From: a virus
Length of the DNA stretch: 64,000 nt
IMG/VR virus record: IMGVR_UViG_3300037189_025222
Location: 62,001-126,000 of that record
Direction: 5' to 3' (one strand)
Position numbers and translations under genes: made by a program. This document shows, piece after piece, positions 36,365-44,655 of the stretch. The notes beneath the pieces were generated by a model. It worked only from the letters and a program-made list of their open reading frames with translations. It searched no databases and was not told the origin of the DNA. How positions within the stretch are numbered: the first letter of the stretch is position 1; each line of letters opens with the position of its first letter.

Positions 36365-37159
36365 TTAGATTACCATAGTAAGGCATTTACAAGCTCCACC
36401 GGCCTTTATAAATTCACTCATATTTGTTTCGTGAACTTTGTAGCCTCTGCTCTCTAGCAATTCCTTGGTACTACTGCATCCTGCCGGTATAACAATATTG
36501 TTTTCAATAAGAACTGCATTACAGGCAAACTTTAATGCATCTTCTTGTGCGACTTCTAGCAATTCAAACTTACTTCTTAAGAAAGAAATTTTGTCATCAT
36601 CAAAAGCCTTTGGATATATCAAAATTTGCTTGTTATTTAAAGGACAGAAGCATGTATCTAAATGATAAAAATAAGGATCTACAAGATTGAGCCTTATACA
36701 CTTAACGTGGTAGTCTAACAAAGATTGCCAAATTTCATGGTCATATGCTTCTTCGTCACTTCTGAAGCCGTAACCCATAAAGATGTACCGATCTTTTATC
36801 AGACAATCTCCAGCTCCTTCAAACCTTAAATTTTCAGGAAGCTCAAAAGTTTTACAATTATTGCTCAAGAACCAATTTTTGTAAAGTTGCTTTTCTGGGA
36901 TTCTTTCTTTATATTTAAAATTTGAAAGTAAAATGTTGTTTTCAATTAATATTCCTGCATTGGCTGTAAAGACTATGTCTGGAAGCTTGTCGGCAGGGGG
37001 CATTCTAAGGACATTAACGTTCAAAGATTCTAGGATTGAAATTAAGTTTTGCCATTGTTGATTGGCTAGTTCTTGGTTTACCTTTTTTTCTAGGCTCATC
37101 CAAGGGTTAATTTCATAGTCAATTTGATAAAAAGATGGATCACAAGTAAGTATATTCAT
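36365..37159 (-). CDS. Amidinohydrolase/amidinotransferase-fold protein (DDAH-like)
   Basis: 264 residues. LPDIVFTANAGILIENN (about 59-75), LRFEGAGDCLIKDRYIFMGY (111-130), DPYFYHLDTCFCPLNNKQIL (161-180, His166) and GGACKCLTMVI at the C-terminus (Cys259 in the nucleophile position) are the guanidine-modifying superfamily motifs. Relatives hydrolyse dimethylarginine, arginine or related guanidines. Glu114/Asp118 and His166 complete the site. A phage copy might act on arginine or polyamine pools, or on a modified protein residue (inference). Confidence 0.85.
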   Translation of the reverse strand: MNILTCDPSFYQIDYEINPWMSLEKKVNQELANQQWQNLISILESLNVNVLRMPPADKLPDIVFTANAGILIENNILLSNFKYKERIPEKQLYKNWFLSNNCKTFELPENLRFEGAGDCLIKDRYIFMGYGFRSDEEAYDHEIWQSLLDYHVKCIRLNLVDPYFYHLDTCFCPLNNKQILIYPKAFDDDKISFLRSKFELLEVAQEDALKFACNAVLIENNIVIPAGCSSTKELLESRGYKVHETNMSEFIKAGGACKCLTMVI

Positions 37160-37173
37160 TGATAATATTATAG

Positions 37174-37443
37174 TTATGAATTAGGTAATTTTATTACTTT
37201 CACAACAAGATCTCCACTACCTTTTATAATACGATGCCACTCATTCGCTTTTATCTTGATTTCTTGGTTTATAGGGATGGGCAGTTCATTTTCTCTCTGA
37301 AAAAGCCAATCATTTGTACCTATGGGAAATACAATTCTATCTTCTAGGTCTTTATGCCACTTTAGTTCACTAGAATCTAAATCCTTGGAAAAAGTTCTAA
37401 TAAAAATATTTTCTAATTTTTTTTCTGAAAATGGAAGTTCCAT
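37174..37443 (-). CDS. Small cupin-like phage protein
   Basis: 89 residues from the ATG at 37443; the upstream frame has no ribosome-binding site. Blocks LKWHKDLEDRIVFPIGTNDW, LFQRENELPIPINQEIKI and ANEWHRIIKGSGDLVVKVI are a small beta-barrel family known from marine T4-like phages. Function unknown. It is divergent from the 37457 gene with 13 bases between starts. Confidence 0.65.
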   Translation of the reverse strand: MELPFSEKKLENIFIRTFSKDLDSSELKWHKDLEDRIVFPIGTNDWLFQRENELPIPINQEIKIKANEWHRIIKGSGDLVVKVIKLPNS

Positions 37444-37456
37444 AATACATATCCTT

Positions 37457-38062
37457 ATGAGTTTTAAAGAGTATATATCCAGCAAAAAAGTACAACCTAT
37501 GGAATTATTAGAATCCATAGAAATTAGTGATAATTTGAAGTATCACTTAGAGAATAATATTTCCTTATGTGAAAATGTATTCAGAGTTTATAGTGAAGCA
37601 TATTTTAGTTTGATAAGAGAGGTCAGAGAACTTTATAATAAGGATATGATAGCTATTAACGATGAAGATGCAGAGTTGCTAGAAACTGACTTGGGTGAAT
37701 TTATAGAATTAAATGGAGAGGTCATTTATTTTGATGCACCAATGTTAGAAGAGAGTGAAATAAATGAAGCTGAGGTGGCGGGTAAAAAAGTAAAACTTAA
37801 TAAACCAACTAGAACTCCTGGTGGGCCAAAGAAATTCAAAGTACACGTAAAAACTTCTAGTGGTAGGATTAAAACTGTGCGGTTTGGAGACTCAAAAGCT
37901 TCAGGACTAACAATTAAAAACTCAAATCCCGCAAGAGCAAGAAGCTTTAGAGCAAGACATAAATGTAGTGAAAAGAAAGATAGAACGACACCGGGCTATT
38001 GGTCTTGCAATGTGGGCAGGTATGCCAAGGCTCTTGGATTATCTTCGTCTAGACCTTGGTAA
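37457..38062 (+). CDS. Conserved phage protein with N-terminal signature and basic C-terminal domain
   Basis: 201 residues from the ATG at 37457 (an upstream frame overlaps the minus gene). Begins MSFKEYISSKK, the shared signature. The C-terminal 100 residues (GGPKKFKVHVKTSSGRIKTV, RFGDSKASGL, ARSFRARHKCSEKKDRTTPG, YWSCNVGRYAK) match a module I know from T4-like cyanophages: basic, with conserved Cys and His. Acidic linker between. Likely a virion or packaged protein (inference). Confidence 0.7.
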   Translation: MSFKEYISSKKVQPMELLESIEISDNLKYHLENNISLCENVFRVYSEAYFSLIREVRELYNKDMIAINDEDAELLETDLGEFIELNGEVIYFDAPMLEESEINEAEVAGKKVKLNKPTRTPGGPKKFKVHVKTSSGRIKTVRFGDSKASGLTIKNSNPARARSFRARHKCSEKKDRTTPGYWSCNVGRYAKALGLSSSRPW

Positions 38063-38064
38063 TT

Positions 38065-39009
38065 TTATTGCCAAGTAGGCATTAATATCTGCTTCTTTAT
38101 CTTTTCTTTGTCAGTTACTTTTTGTTTAGTTTCTTTGTCGTTTATCGGTATTTCTTGAACAAATAAACTTCCAAAAAGTAAGTCTCCTAACATGCTATTA
38201 TCAGGTAATGCCTTATAATAAGGTTGCTGTCCTCCGCCTTTGTGGTTGAGAGCAAATGCTTTTAAAAACTGTGCTATTGATACGTTTTCTTTATCTTTTA
38301 AAGCGTCGTATGTAGTCTTGAATCTTAAAGCAAAAACGCCTCTAGTAGATAGCATTTCAGCACTAGAAGAACTAATAATTAATGCTTCTTCATACGCCCC
38401 ACTATCCTCTCCGTAGTCTATAGATTCATCTTTTCTAATATCAAATATGCCTATGAAAGGAAAGATAATTCTATTGTTTTTACTTGGTAGCTCTGGGAGG
38501 AATGCGATCCCTTTCTCAATCTCTAGATTTCTTAACAATTCCCCATTCTCTTTAAATCCTTCTTGTATTCCACCTTGGGCATGACAAGTATCAATTAGCA
38601 CTATCAACCTTTTAACTTTTTTGGATTTAGCTATCGATTCTAGTGCTTTGCTGAATTTAAAACTACCGCCTCTTGCTTGCATACCAAAATTATTTCTACT
38701 ACCGCCTCCATGACCATTTAAATATAATAAAAGTGTAGATCTATCTGTTATTTTTTTTGATGTTTCTGTAATTGTTGAGTATATTTGCTGGGAAGAAACA
38801 TTATGATGCCGTTCCGATTTAAAACCAAGTTTCTTATCTTTAAATACAGATTCCATTAAGTCTAAATTCTTTGTTCTTCCCCCTTCATCTGACATGGTGA
38901 AGAGCAGAGCTATGTTATTTTCAAGAGGATCGTACGCCATACCGGTTTCAACCTCTTGTCCATAACAAGTAGATGTAAAAAGTAACAACAGTATTAAAAT
39001 ATTTTTCAT
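38065..39009 (-). CDS. Secreted caspase-like (C14) protease
   Basis: 314 residues. Residues 1-16 (KNILILLLLFTSTCYG) are a signal peptide. The caspase dyad is visible: STLLLYLNGHGGGSRNNFGM with His100 and KRLIVLIDTCHAQGG with Cys142. Between and after are features of the p20-like fold. IISSSSAEMLSTRGVFALRF corresponds to the substrate-pocket strand region. It probably cleaves after basic residues in the periplasm or outside the cell. Secretion and dyad are seen; target is unknown. Its start overlaps the stop of the 39006 gene. Confidence 0.82.
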   Translation of the reverse strand: MKNILILLLLFTSTCYGQEVETGMAYDPLENNIALLFTMSDEGGRTKNLDLMESVFKDKKLGFKSERHHNVSSQQIYSTITETSKKITDRSTLLLYLNGHGGGSRNNFGMQARGGSFKFSKALESIAKSKKVKRLIVLIDTCHAQGGIQEGFKENGELLRNLEIEKGIAFLPELPSKNNRIIFPFIGIFDIRKDESIDYGEDSGAYEEALIISSSSAEMLSTRGVFALRFKTTYDALKDKENVSIAQFLKAFALNHKGGGQQPYYKALPDNSMLGDLLFGSLFVQEIPINDKETKQKVTDKEKIKKQILMPTWQ

Positions 39010-40052
39010 ATTATTGGTGTTTGGAAGGATGGCCCCGAATATAAAGAGCCATTGTAGCCGGGAATTTGTTTTATTTTTTCTTCATATTTGTCTAGATGAT
39101 TCATCGACTGTTTTTTATCTATCAATTCTTTTATATAGTTAAGATTATGTGTAACTATTTGAGGAAAATTAGTAGGTGATTGCAGGTTCTCAAGCGGTAT
39201 GTTTCTGCTTCTAATTATCCTAAAACTTCTTGGTCTGAATTTATTAACTGCGTTTAACTCTTCATGCAGAGTGTATAAATCCACTAAAATATGCATATCT
39301 TCTGATATTGGATTTCTTTTAAATGTTATTTTTTCAACAACTGCGAGGTCTCTTCCGTTTATCACAAATTTTCCAATTATATTTTGTTCGGGGAAAATTT
39401 TTCTAATTTTTAAGAGTTGTTTTCTTAGCTCTTGTTTCTCAAATCTAGCTTCTTCTATATCTTGCTTGTGATATTCTTTTCTTTGTTCGATGTATTCTTT
39501 TAAGTGGTCATTTTTTGCTAGTTTAAGTAATCTTTCAATAAAAGGTTTCCTTAAATACACTCTGGTGTTTGATATATGACTTTTTTCTGGCTCATTCTGT
39601 ACGATTTCCATATCGGTTAGTTTTGATATGAAAGTGTGGTATACTAGTAGCATATCTTTCTCATAAGGGGAAAAAGATATGCCATCTACACGTTTGGTGT
39701 CAATCAATTTCTTAATACCAAACATAATTTTTTCATATATCGCATTAGATTGAGAGTTACTTCTTGTTGCACTGTAGGTGTTATCTTTTAAGAAGTCGAT
39801 TTGATATATATTTTCTAAAATACTATTAGGATCTTCTATCCCACTATCCATCATTGCATCCTCAAGACCTCCAGCTATTGTGCTACCTTTTTGCATCTTT
39901 ACAACATATTTTGATTTTGAAACATCATCTATGAATTCATATTCATATCCTTCTTTGTTTCCAAAATATGTAGGAATTAACTCGATGTGACTAGTATCTG
40001 CGTTTACTAAATCTCTTATTTCAAAAATATAGAAAAATTCTTTAAAATTCAT
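39006..40052 (-). CDS. Virion-type protein with shared N-terminal signature
   Basis: 348 residues from the ATG at 40052. Begins MNFKEFFYIFEIRDLV, the shared signature. Central IKKLIDTKRVDGISFSPYEK resembles phage-packaged enzymes of ADP-ribosyl/head-inserted type but no catalytic motif is clear. A long coiled-coil (YIEQRKEYHKQDIEEARFEK) follows. Co-directional with, and overlapping, the caspase-like gene. Confidence 0.6.
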   Translation of the reverse strand: MNFKEFFYIFEIRDLVNADTSHIELIPTYFGNKEGYEYEFIDDVSKSKYVVKMQKGSTIAGGLEDAMMDSGIEDPNSILENIYQIDFLKDNTYSATRSNSQSNAIYEKIMFGIKKLIDTKRVDGISFSPYEKDMLLVYHTFISKLTDMEIVQNEPEKSHISNTRVYLRKPFIERLLKLAKNDHLKEYIEQRKEYHKQDIEEARFEKQELRKQLLKIRKIFPEQNIIGKFVINGRDLAVVEKITFKRNPISEDMHILVDLYTLHEELNAVNKFRPRSFRIIRSRNIPLENLQSPTNFPQIVTHNLNYIKELIDKKQSMNHLDKYEEKIKQIPGYNGSLYSGPSFQTPII

Positions 40053-40104
40053 ATACAAGCTTAAGCAAAGGTAATATGCTTATATAGAAATGTTTAAACT
40101 TATT

Positions 40105-40725
40105 TTAAATTAACATATCAGATATTTCTTTGTTTGTTAATACGTTGACAATCTTAATCAGTTGGTCTAAATTAAGGTCTGTTTTTAGATCAATTGAGTC
40201 GCAATAAGCTCTATGGATAGCATTTGCAGAAAATTGTTCTGGGGAATTAAGGACTACTGAAGATAAAGCTGGGAAGGCACAATCTAATCCTTCTTCCTCT
40301 TCATCAGCTGTTTGCAATTTTGTGTGAAGATTATAGGCTGATTCTTTTGAAGTGTCTTTACCGCTTAAGTAAGACAAAGCCCAATTTTTAAACTCTTCAT
40401 TTTTAACAAGGCTGTATGCACACAATATGGCCAGCGTTATTCTCTTCTCTGGTACTGGAAAATTTATATCGTGCTTTTTTATTGTTTTGACTTTAGAGCA
40501 TTTACTTCTTAAACCGCCATCCAATACATCTGACAGCGTTTCAACGCTCCATAATATTTTGTCGAAAGCCGTTTCTTCATAAAATGGATATAGATAAACA
40601 GCCTTTTCGGGAGAGTCATATATGGTAAAATAATAATTGGAATTTAACTCTTCATTTGTAACCTCTTCTCCCCATAGAATGTCTCTTTCTGTCTTATTAT
40701 CATTTTTTGTAATTAAAAAATACAT
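40105..40725 (-). CDS. Protein of unknown function
   Basis: 206 residues. YFLITKNDNKTERDILWGEE at the start; a helical central part (ITLAILCAYSLVKNEEFKNW) and a helical tail ending NKEISDMLI. Family not recognised. Begins immediately after the stop of the 40726 gene (TAA ATG). Confidence 0.6.
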   Translation of the reverse strand: MYFLITKNDNKTERDILWGEEVTNEELNSNYYFTIYDSPEKAVYLYPFYEETAFDKILWSVETLSDVLDGGLRSKCSKVKTIKKHDINFPVPEKRITLAILCAYSLVKNEEFKNWALSYLSGKDTSKESAYNLHTKLQTADEEEEGLDCAFPALSSVVLNSPEQFSANAIHRAYCDSIDLKTDLNLDQLIKIVNVLTNKEISDMLI

Positions 40726-40860
40726 TTATTTCCACCATTTATTAAGCATATAGTTTAGTGCTGCGTATAGGCTTGGGCCTATAAACAATAGGTCCATAAG
40801 GTCAAAATGAAAATGAGTACAGGGACACAGCCCAACTAAATGCAGGATATAGTTTATCAT
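40726..40860 (-). CDS. 44-residue membrane protein
   Basis: MINYILHLVGLCPCTHFHFD, then LMDLLFIGPSLYAALNYMLN and KWWK. One or two membrane spans with a C-P-C-x-H-x-H centre that could bind metal. I associate this pattern with small membrane proteins of marine phages. Directly upstream of and touching the 40105 gene. Confidence 0.65.
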   Translation of the reverse strand: MINYILHLVGLCPCTHFHFDLMDLLFIGPSLYAALNYMLNKWWK

Positions 40861-40939
40861 AGTTTTATTTTACCAAAAAACATGATTATGTCAACAAAAA
40901 AAATGAAAAAAACGATATGTAGGATCACTAGATATTGTT

Positions 40940-41671
40940 ATGCGCTTGGCAATAATCACGCTTATGTTAACCTTTAATGTAGCTTGTGGTGGAACTATCG
41001 ATCCTTCTACTCCTGATTCAAAATATGTGGAGTATGCCAAAGACTTCGAATGTATACTAAAAATATGTGGAAAAGATGAAAAAGATAGAAGTTACTGTGC
41101 TTCAGCAGTTGCTGTTGCCCCGCATTGGATCATGACCGCTGCTCATGTTGTGAAAGATGTGAAGTCAAGCTTTGTTGTAGTCAACCACAAAGTTTTTGAA
41201 GTAAAGAAAATAGTTTGCCATGATCAGTATGAAGAAAAAAACTATGGAACTTGTGATTTAGCTTTAGGCTATATTGAAGAAGATCTGGGGCTTAAGTTCT
41301 ATCCAGAGATATATAAAAATCAGGATGAAGTAGGAAAGATTTGTTCTATTTCTGGTTACGGCATTACAGGTACCTTTAATACGGGTGCAAAAAATAGTGA
41401 CAACCAAAGACGAGCTGGATCTAATAAAGTCGAATCAATTGACAGAAAACTTCTAGTTTGCACTCCATCAAAAGAAAATAGAACTTCTTTAGAATTTCTT
41501 ATCGCACATGGCGATAGTGGAGGAGGCTTATTTATAGATGGAAAACTAGCGGGCATTAATTCTTGTGTAATGGCAACAGACAAAAAGCCAGATTCAACTT
41601 ATGGCGATGAGAGTGGTCACACAAGACTAAGTCTTTATAAGGATTGGATTAAAGAAGTCATGCAAAAATAA
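40940..41671 (+). CDS. Secreted trypsin-like serine protease
   Basis: 243 residues. Residues 1-16 (RLAIITLMLTFNVACGG) are a signal peptide, possibly a lipoprotein signal ending at Cys16. Catalytic triad: WIMTAAHVV (His69), YGTCDLALGYI (Asp106) and LIAHGDSGGGLFIDGKLAGI (Ser193). Many Cys can form disulphides outside the cytoplasm. S1 family. Together with the caspase-like gene it makes two exported proteases within 3 kb. Convergent with the phosphoribosyltransferase gene. Confidence 0.9.
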   Translation: MRLAIITLMLTFNVACGGTIDPSTPDSKYVEYAKDFECILKICGKDEKDRSYCASAVAVAPHWIMTAAHVVKDVKSSFVVVNHKVFEVKKIVCHDQYEEKNYGTCDLALGYIEEDLGLKFYPEIYKNQDEVGKICSISGYGITGTFNTGAKNSDNQRRAGSNKVESIDRKLLVCTPSKENRTSLEFLIAHGDSGGGLFIDGKLAGINSCVMATDKKPDSTYGDESGHTRLSLYKDWIKEVMQK

Positions 41672-41672
41672 A

Positions 41673-42116
41673 TTATACTTCCCAAGGAAATATAATCCAT
41701 CCACTCTCGTAGTCTCTATCAATTTTTCTTGCTTTGTAATCTGAACAAAATCTCTGCCTAATATTGTGGAAAAGGCTGCAAGTTTTGATATCGGAAAAGT
41801 CTTTCTTTAAAGAATAAAAAACTTTTTCTAAAGTTTTTCCGCTATCACAAATGTCATCAACAACAAGCAATCTTGCATCCTTAGGTAGATCAACTATTTC
41901 TAGGGGATAAAATTCTTCTTTGCCATCTCTTAGTTGACAACTTATCACGCTTAAGGGCAAGTGCATTTTGTGACTCAAAGATACTGCTGGGACTAGTCCA
42001 CCCCTTTTTATCCCAACAATAAATTGAGGCATCCACCTAGAATCATATATTTGTTTTATAATTAGTAAAATATCTTTGTCAAATTCTTCCCAAGAATAAC
42101 GTATTTCTTTATTCAT
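41673..42116 (-). CDS. Phosphoribosyltransferase
   Basis: 147 residues from the ATG at 42116. FIVGIKRGGLVPAVSLSHKM and ARLLVVDDICDSGKTLEKVF form the substrate and PRPP-binding (D-D-I-x-D-S-G-K-T) motifs of type I PRTases, closest in layout to hypoxanthine/xanthine enzymes. Presumably purine salvage during infection. The start overlaps the stop of the 42113 gene (ATGA). Confidence 0.85.
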   Translation of the reverse strand: MNKEIRYSWEEFDKDILLIIKQIYDSRWMPQFIVGIKRGGLVPAVSLSHKMHLPLSVISCQLRDGKEEFYPLEIVDLPKDARLLVVDDICDSGKTLEKVFYSLKKDFSDIKTCSLFHNIRQRFCSDYKARKIDRDYESGWIIFPWEV

Positions 42117-42463
42117 TTTATTTCCCAAGAAGCGTTTGGTCTCCTCAAGTTTTCTTTCTTTAAAGATTTACTGCAAGCTTCGGTAACGCTTGCTACTGAT
42201 TTTTTTGCTTGCGACAAAGTATCTGCACTCCCCATATAGAATAGTTCTTTTGCAGAATGCAAATTTTCACAAGAATAAGGCAAGTCTATTTCTTCTTTTA
42301 CCAGACCTTCCTTATTGTAGGTTTGATCTATGATTTTTGGGACATGATAACACGTAAAACACATTCTTGGGTAAAGATTGCCATCAACATAGGGCTTTGT
42401 TTTGTGGACCGTGGTGTGTATGTCCATTTTTTGATTACACAAAGAGCAGACGTCTTTTTTCAT
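42113..42463 (-). CDS. Zinc-ribbon protein of unknown function
   Basis: 116 residues. CSLCNQKMDIHTTVHK and MCFTCYHVPKI give paired Cys about 30 residues apart; YSCENLHSAKELFYMGSAD follows. It overlaps both neighbours by four bases, so the patatin, zinc-ribbon and PRTase genes are one operon. Confidence 0.65.
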   Translation of the reverse strand: MKKDVCSLCNQKMDIHTTVHKTKPYVDGNLYPRMCFTCYHVPKIIDQTYNKEGLVKEEIDLPYSCENLHSAKELFYMGSADTLSQAKKSVASVTEACSKSLKKENLRRPNASWEIK

Positions 42464-43284
42464 GGACCTTTAAGGAAAAGCCTTATTCCCTTTTTATCAT
42501 GAATATAGTAATTGTTCCTACCATATTCTACCCCAACTTTGCAGCGATTGAAATACACACTGTCAAAAGCCAGATTATTTGGTTCAACAAGGTGTATGTT
42601 GACATTTTTAAATTTTGGATCATCTTCCTCCCTAATGCAGGAAAAAATATCTCTAATCATAATTTCATATAGACTGATATCCAGTGCTCTAAATGCCATG
42701 TTTAGAGCTTTAAGAAAACCTTTTGGCTTTTCCCAAGGCTCTAAAAAAGCTGGTCTGCCCATTATCACATATATTTCGTCGCAACCAGCTTCTATACATT
42801 GTTCTAAAGGGGCCAATTGCCTACTCCCCGCATCTACCCAACCATTGCGATCTTGTACCAATCCAGTAATTGCCACGCTGCCTAGAATTGCTTCTTTAAA
42901 TTCTTCTTTTGTACAATGTTTGTTTGAAACGTATTGAAGTTCACCTGTTTCTATGTTCATCCTACAAACGACGCTTTCACATAAAGGTTCATTTTCTAAT
43001 GATTTTTTTACAATTTTTTCCATTGGCTTCTGATTGAATATCCCAGTAGAAAAAAGAAAATTAATATTAGGTTGAAAAACATCGAAAATATTTGAAATGT
43101 TTTTCCACATATTCGCCAAACCTTCTGGTCCTAAATACGCATAAGAAGCCGCACATATAGAACCAGAGGAAATCCCTATAGTAAAATCTGCATTGATTCC
43201 CTTTTTAGATAGGTCTGCTGCAATGCCAGCTTGTACAGAACCTCTAGCTCCCTCCCCGGTAAAACAAAAACCTATTTTAGTCAT
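42460..43284 (-). CDS. Patatin-like phospholipase
   Basis: 274 residues. GEGARGSVQAGIAADLSKKG is the oxyanion-hole loop, FTIGISSGSICAASYAYLG the G-x-S-x-G nucleophile elbow (Ser39) and GWVDAGSRQLAPL the Asp151 dyad partner (D-A-G instead of the usual D-G-G/A). It likely hydrolyses phospholipid acyl chains. In a phage it might serve lysis, membrane change or escape from lipid-based defence (inference). Confidence 0.85.
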   Translation of the reverse strand: MTKIGFCFTGEGARGSVQAGIAADLSKKGINADFTIGISSGSICAASYAYLGPEGLANMWKNISNIFDVFQPNINFLFSTGIFNQKPMEKIVKKSLENEPLCESVVCRMNIETGELQYVSNKHCTKEEFKEAILGSVAITGLVQDRNGWVDAGSRQLAPLEQCIEAGCDEIYVIMGRPAFLEPWEKPKGFLKALNMAFRALDISLYEIMIRDIFSCIREEDDPKFKNVNIHLVEPNNLAFDSVYFNRCKVGVEYGRNNYYIHDKKGIRLFLKGP

Positions 43285-44155
43285 TTATATTCTTTCTTTG
43301 ATTAATATATTCTTTAGCTAGATTTGAAATATAGAAAACATTTTCTGACTGATGTGAATTAGCAAGTAATTCAAACGGATTGCCAAAAGACATAAACATT
43401 GGTGGAGTATATGAAAACATAGACTTATAAAAATTTTTACCTACACCATTTTTATAGCTTATAAAGTTGCCAGTACCTTCTGAATTAGCTGGCACAGTTA
43501 AATACTGGCCGTGTATAACCATATTACTTCTGTTTTGAAACAGAGATATACACAGAGCTACTTTAGAAGTTTCACTCCAAACCTCTTTGTTGTCAAGCAT
43601 CTGTTGGAGTGCTAGTTTTTCCATATTTTCTATCATCATCGAAATAAAGCCGATATGAATATTTGAAAAACCATAGCAACCGCTAACAGAATGCCAATTT
43701 TCTTTTAATTCTTCTTCTTTTATATTGAAAATTTCAAGAAATTCATCTCCAATATTTTCTTTTACAAAATCTAAAGTAAACAAAGGATCTACCGAGTAAA
43801 CACATTCAGGGAAGTTTGTCAAAAACACAGCTTCGCTTGGCTGTCTGTAAAGAACTGTGTCGTTCTCTAAAACAAAAAAAGATTCTTTTATAATATCATT
43901 GAATAGAGAAGAGTATAAAGAATAAAATTTGTTGAATCCTTTTACTTCTTTTGCTTCATCTATATTTTCAAAAGTGTTTATGTTTTTAAGCTTTTTAATA
44001 CCTGTGTTGTAAAGCTCTAATGATTGTGAGTCTTTTTTATTTGTTAGAGCCACTATCAATTTATCAGTGCATCCTTGGTTTTCAAAGCTTTGCACCATTA
44101 AGTCTAATTGCCATTGGTAGTAAGGCTCATTGTCTAAATATAAGAAGTATTGCAT
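43277..44155 (-). CDS. GT-A-like glycosyltransferase candidate
   Basis: 292 residues. YFLYLDNEPYYQWQLDLMVQ at the start, then CTDKLIVALTN and SFFVLENDTVLYRQP, a Rossmann-like start and a near D-x-D acid motif (E-N-D). HSVSGCYGFSNIHIGFISMM and MFMSFGNPFELL follow. Overlaps the patatin gene by 8 bases. Similar in layout to virus glycosyltransferases but weaker than the others here. Confidence 0.55.
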   Translation of the reverse strand: MQYFLYLDNEPYYQWQLDLMVQSFENQGCTDKLIVALTNKKDSQSLELYNTGIKKLKNINTFENIDEAKEVKGFNKFYSLYSSLFNDIIKESFFVLENDTVLYRQPSEAVFLTNFPECVYSVDPLFTLDFVKENIGDEFLEIFNIKEEELKENWHSVSGCYGFSNIHIGFISMMIENMEKLALQQMLDNKEVWSETSKVALCISLFQNRSNMVIHGQYLTVPANSEGTGNFISYKNGVGKNFYKSMFSYTPPMFMSFGNPFELLANSHQSENVFYISNLAKEYINQRKNIND

Positions 44156-44173
44156 GAACTATAATAGTAAAAA

Positions 44174-44560
44174 CTATTTAACTCTAAATTTGCTACATTT
44201 ATTATTATCGTTGTCATCCGTTTGTGGGAAAAAATATGATTCATATATTCTATAAACTTCACTATAGGCTACCCCCCAAGAAGCATCATGAGACATTTTT
44301 TCAAAATCTTCCCAAGAAAGCTTATCGTGCAAGTGGTTCCAAGCTCTTGCATGTGCCCACTCATGAAGCACGGTATCCATAGCAGCAGATTCTGTCATTT
44401 CTTTGTTTATCCTGATAAAGAACTTTTTTGAAGCCAGACTACAGTCGCCATCTAAATTATTCATAGGAACCCTTTTCACGCTCACAGGATATGCCAAAGG
44501 ACAGTTTTTTTTAAGTATAGACACTAATTTCCTATAATGCTTAAAGTTTTTTTGTTTCAT
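44174..44560 (-). CDS. Small zinc metallopeptidase (SprT/HExxH type)
   Basis: 128 residues from the ATG at 44560 (TCGGAGGACA). MDTVLHEWAHARAWNHLHDK contains the H-E-x-x-H zinc-binding helix (66-70). KKFFIRINKEMTESAAMDT before it is the typical strand-helix. A third ligand is not certain. It could be a head- or host-directed protease. Confidence 0.75.
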   Translation of the reverse strand: MKQKNFKHYRKLVSILKKNCPLAYPVSVKRVPMNNLDGDCSLASKKFFIRINKEMTESAAMDTVLHEWAHARAWNHLHDKLSWEDFEKMSHDASWGVAYSEVYRIYESYFFPQTDDNDNNKCSKFRVK

Positions 44561-44655
44561 TGTCCTCCGATAATTTATCAAGAAGTAACACCTTAGTATA
44601 TACCCTAAGGGAGGAAACAAACGAAATTTAAGAAATCATGTAAATTGGTAAGAAT

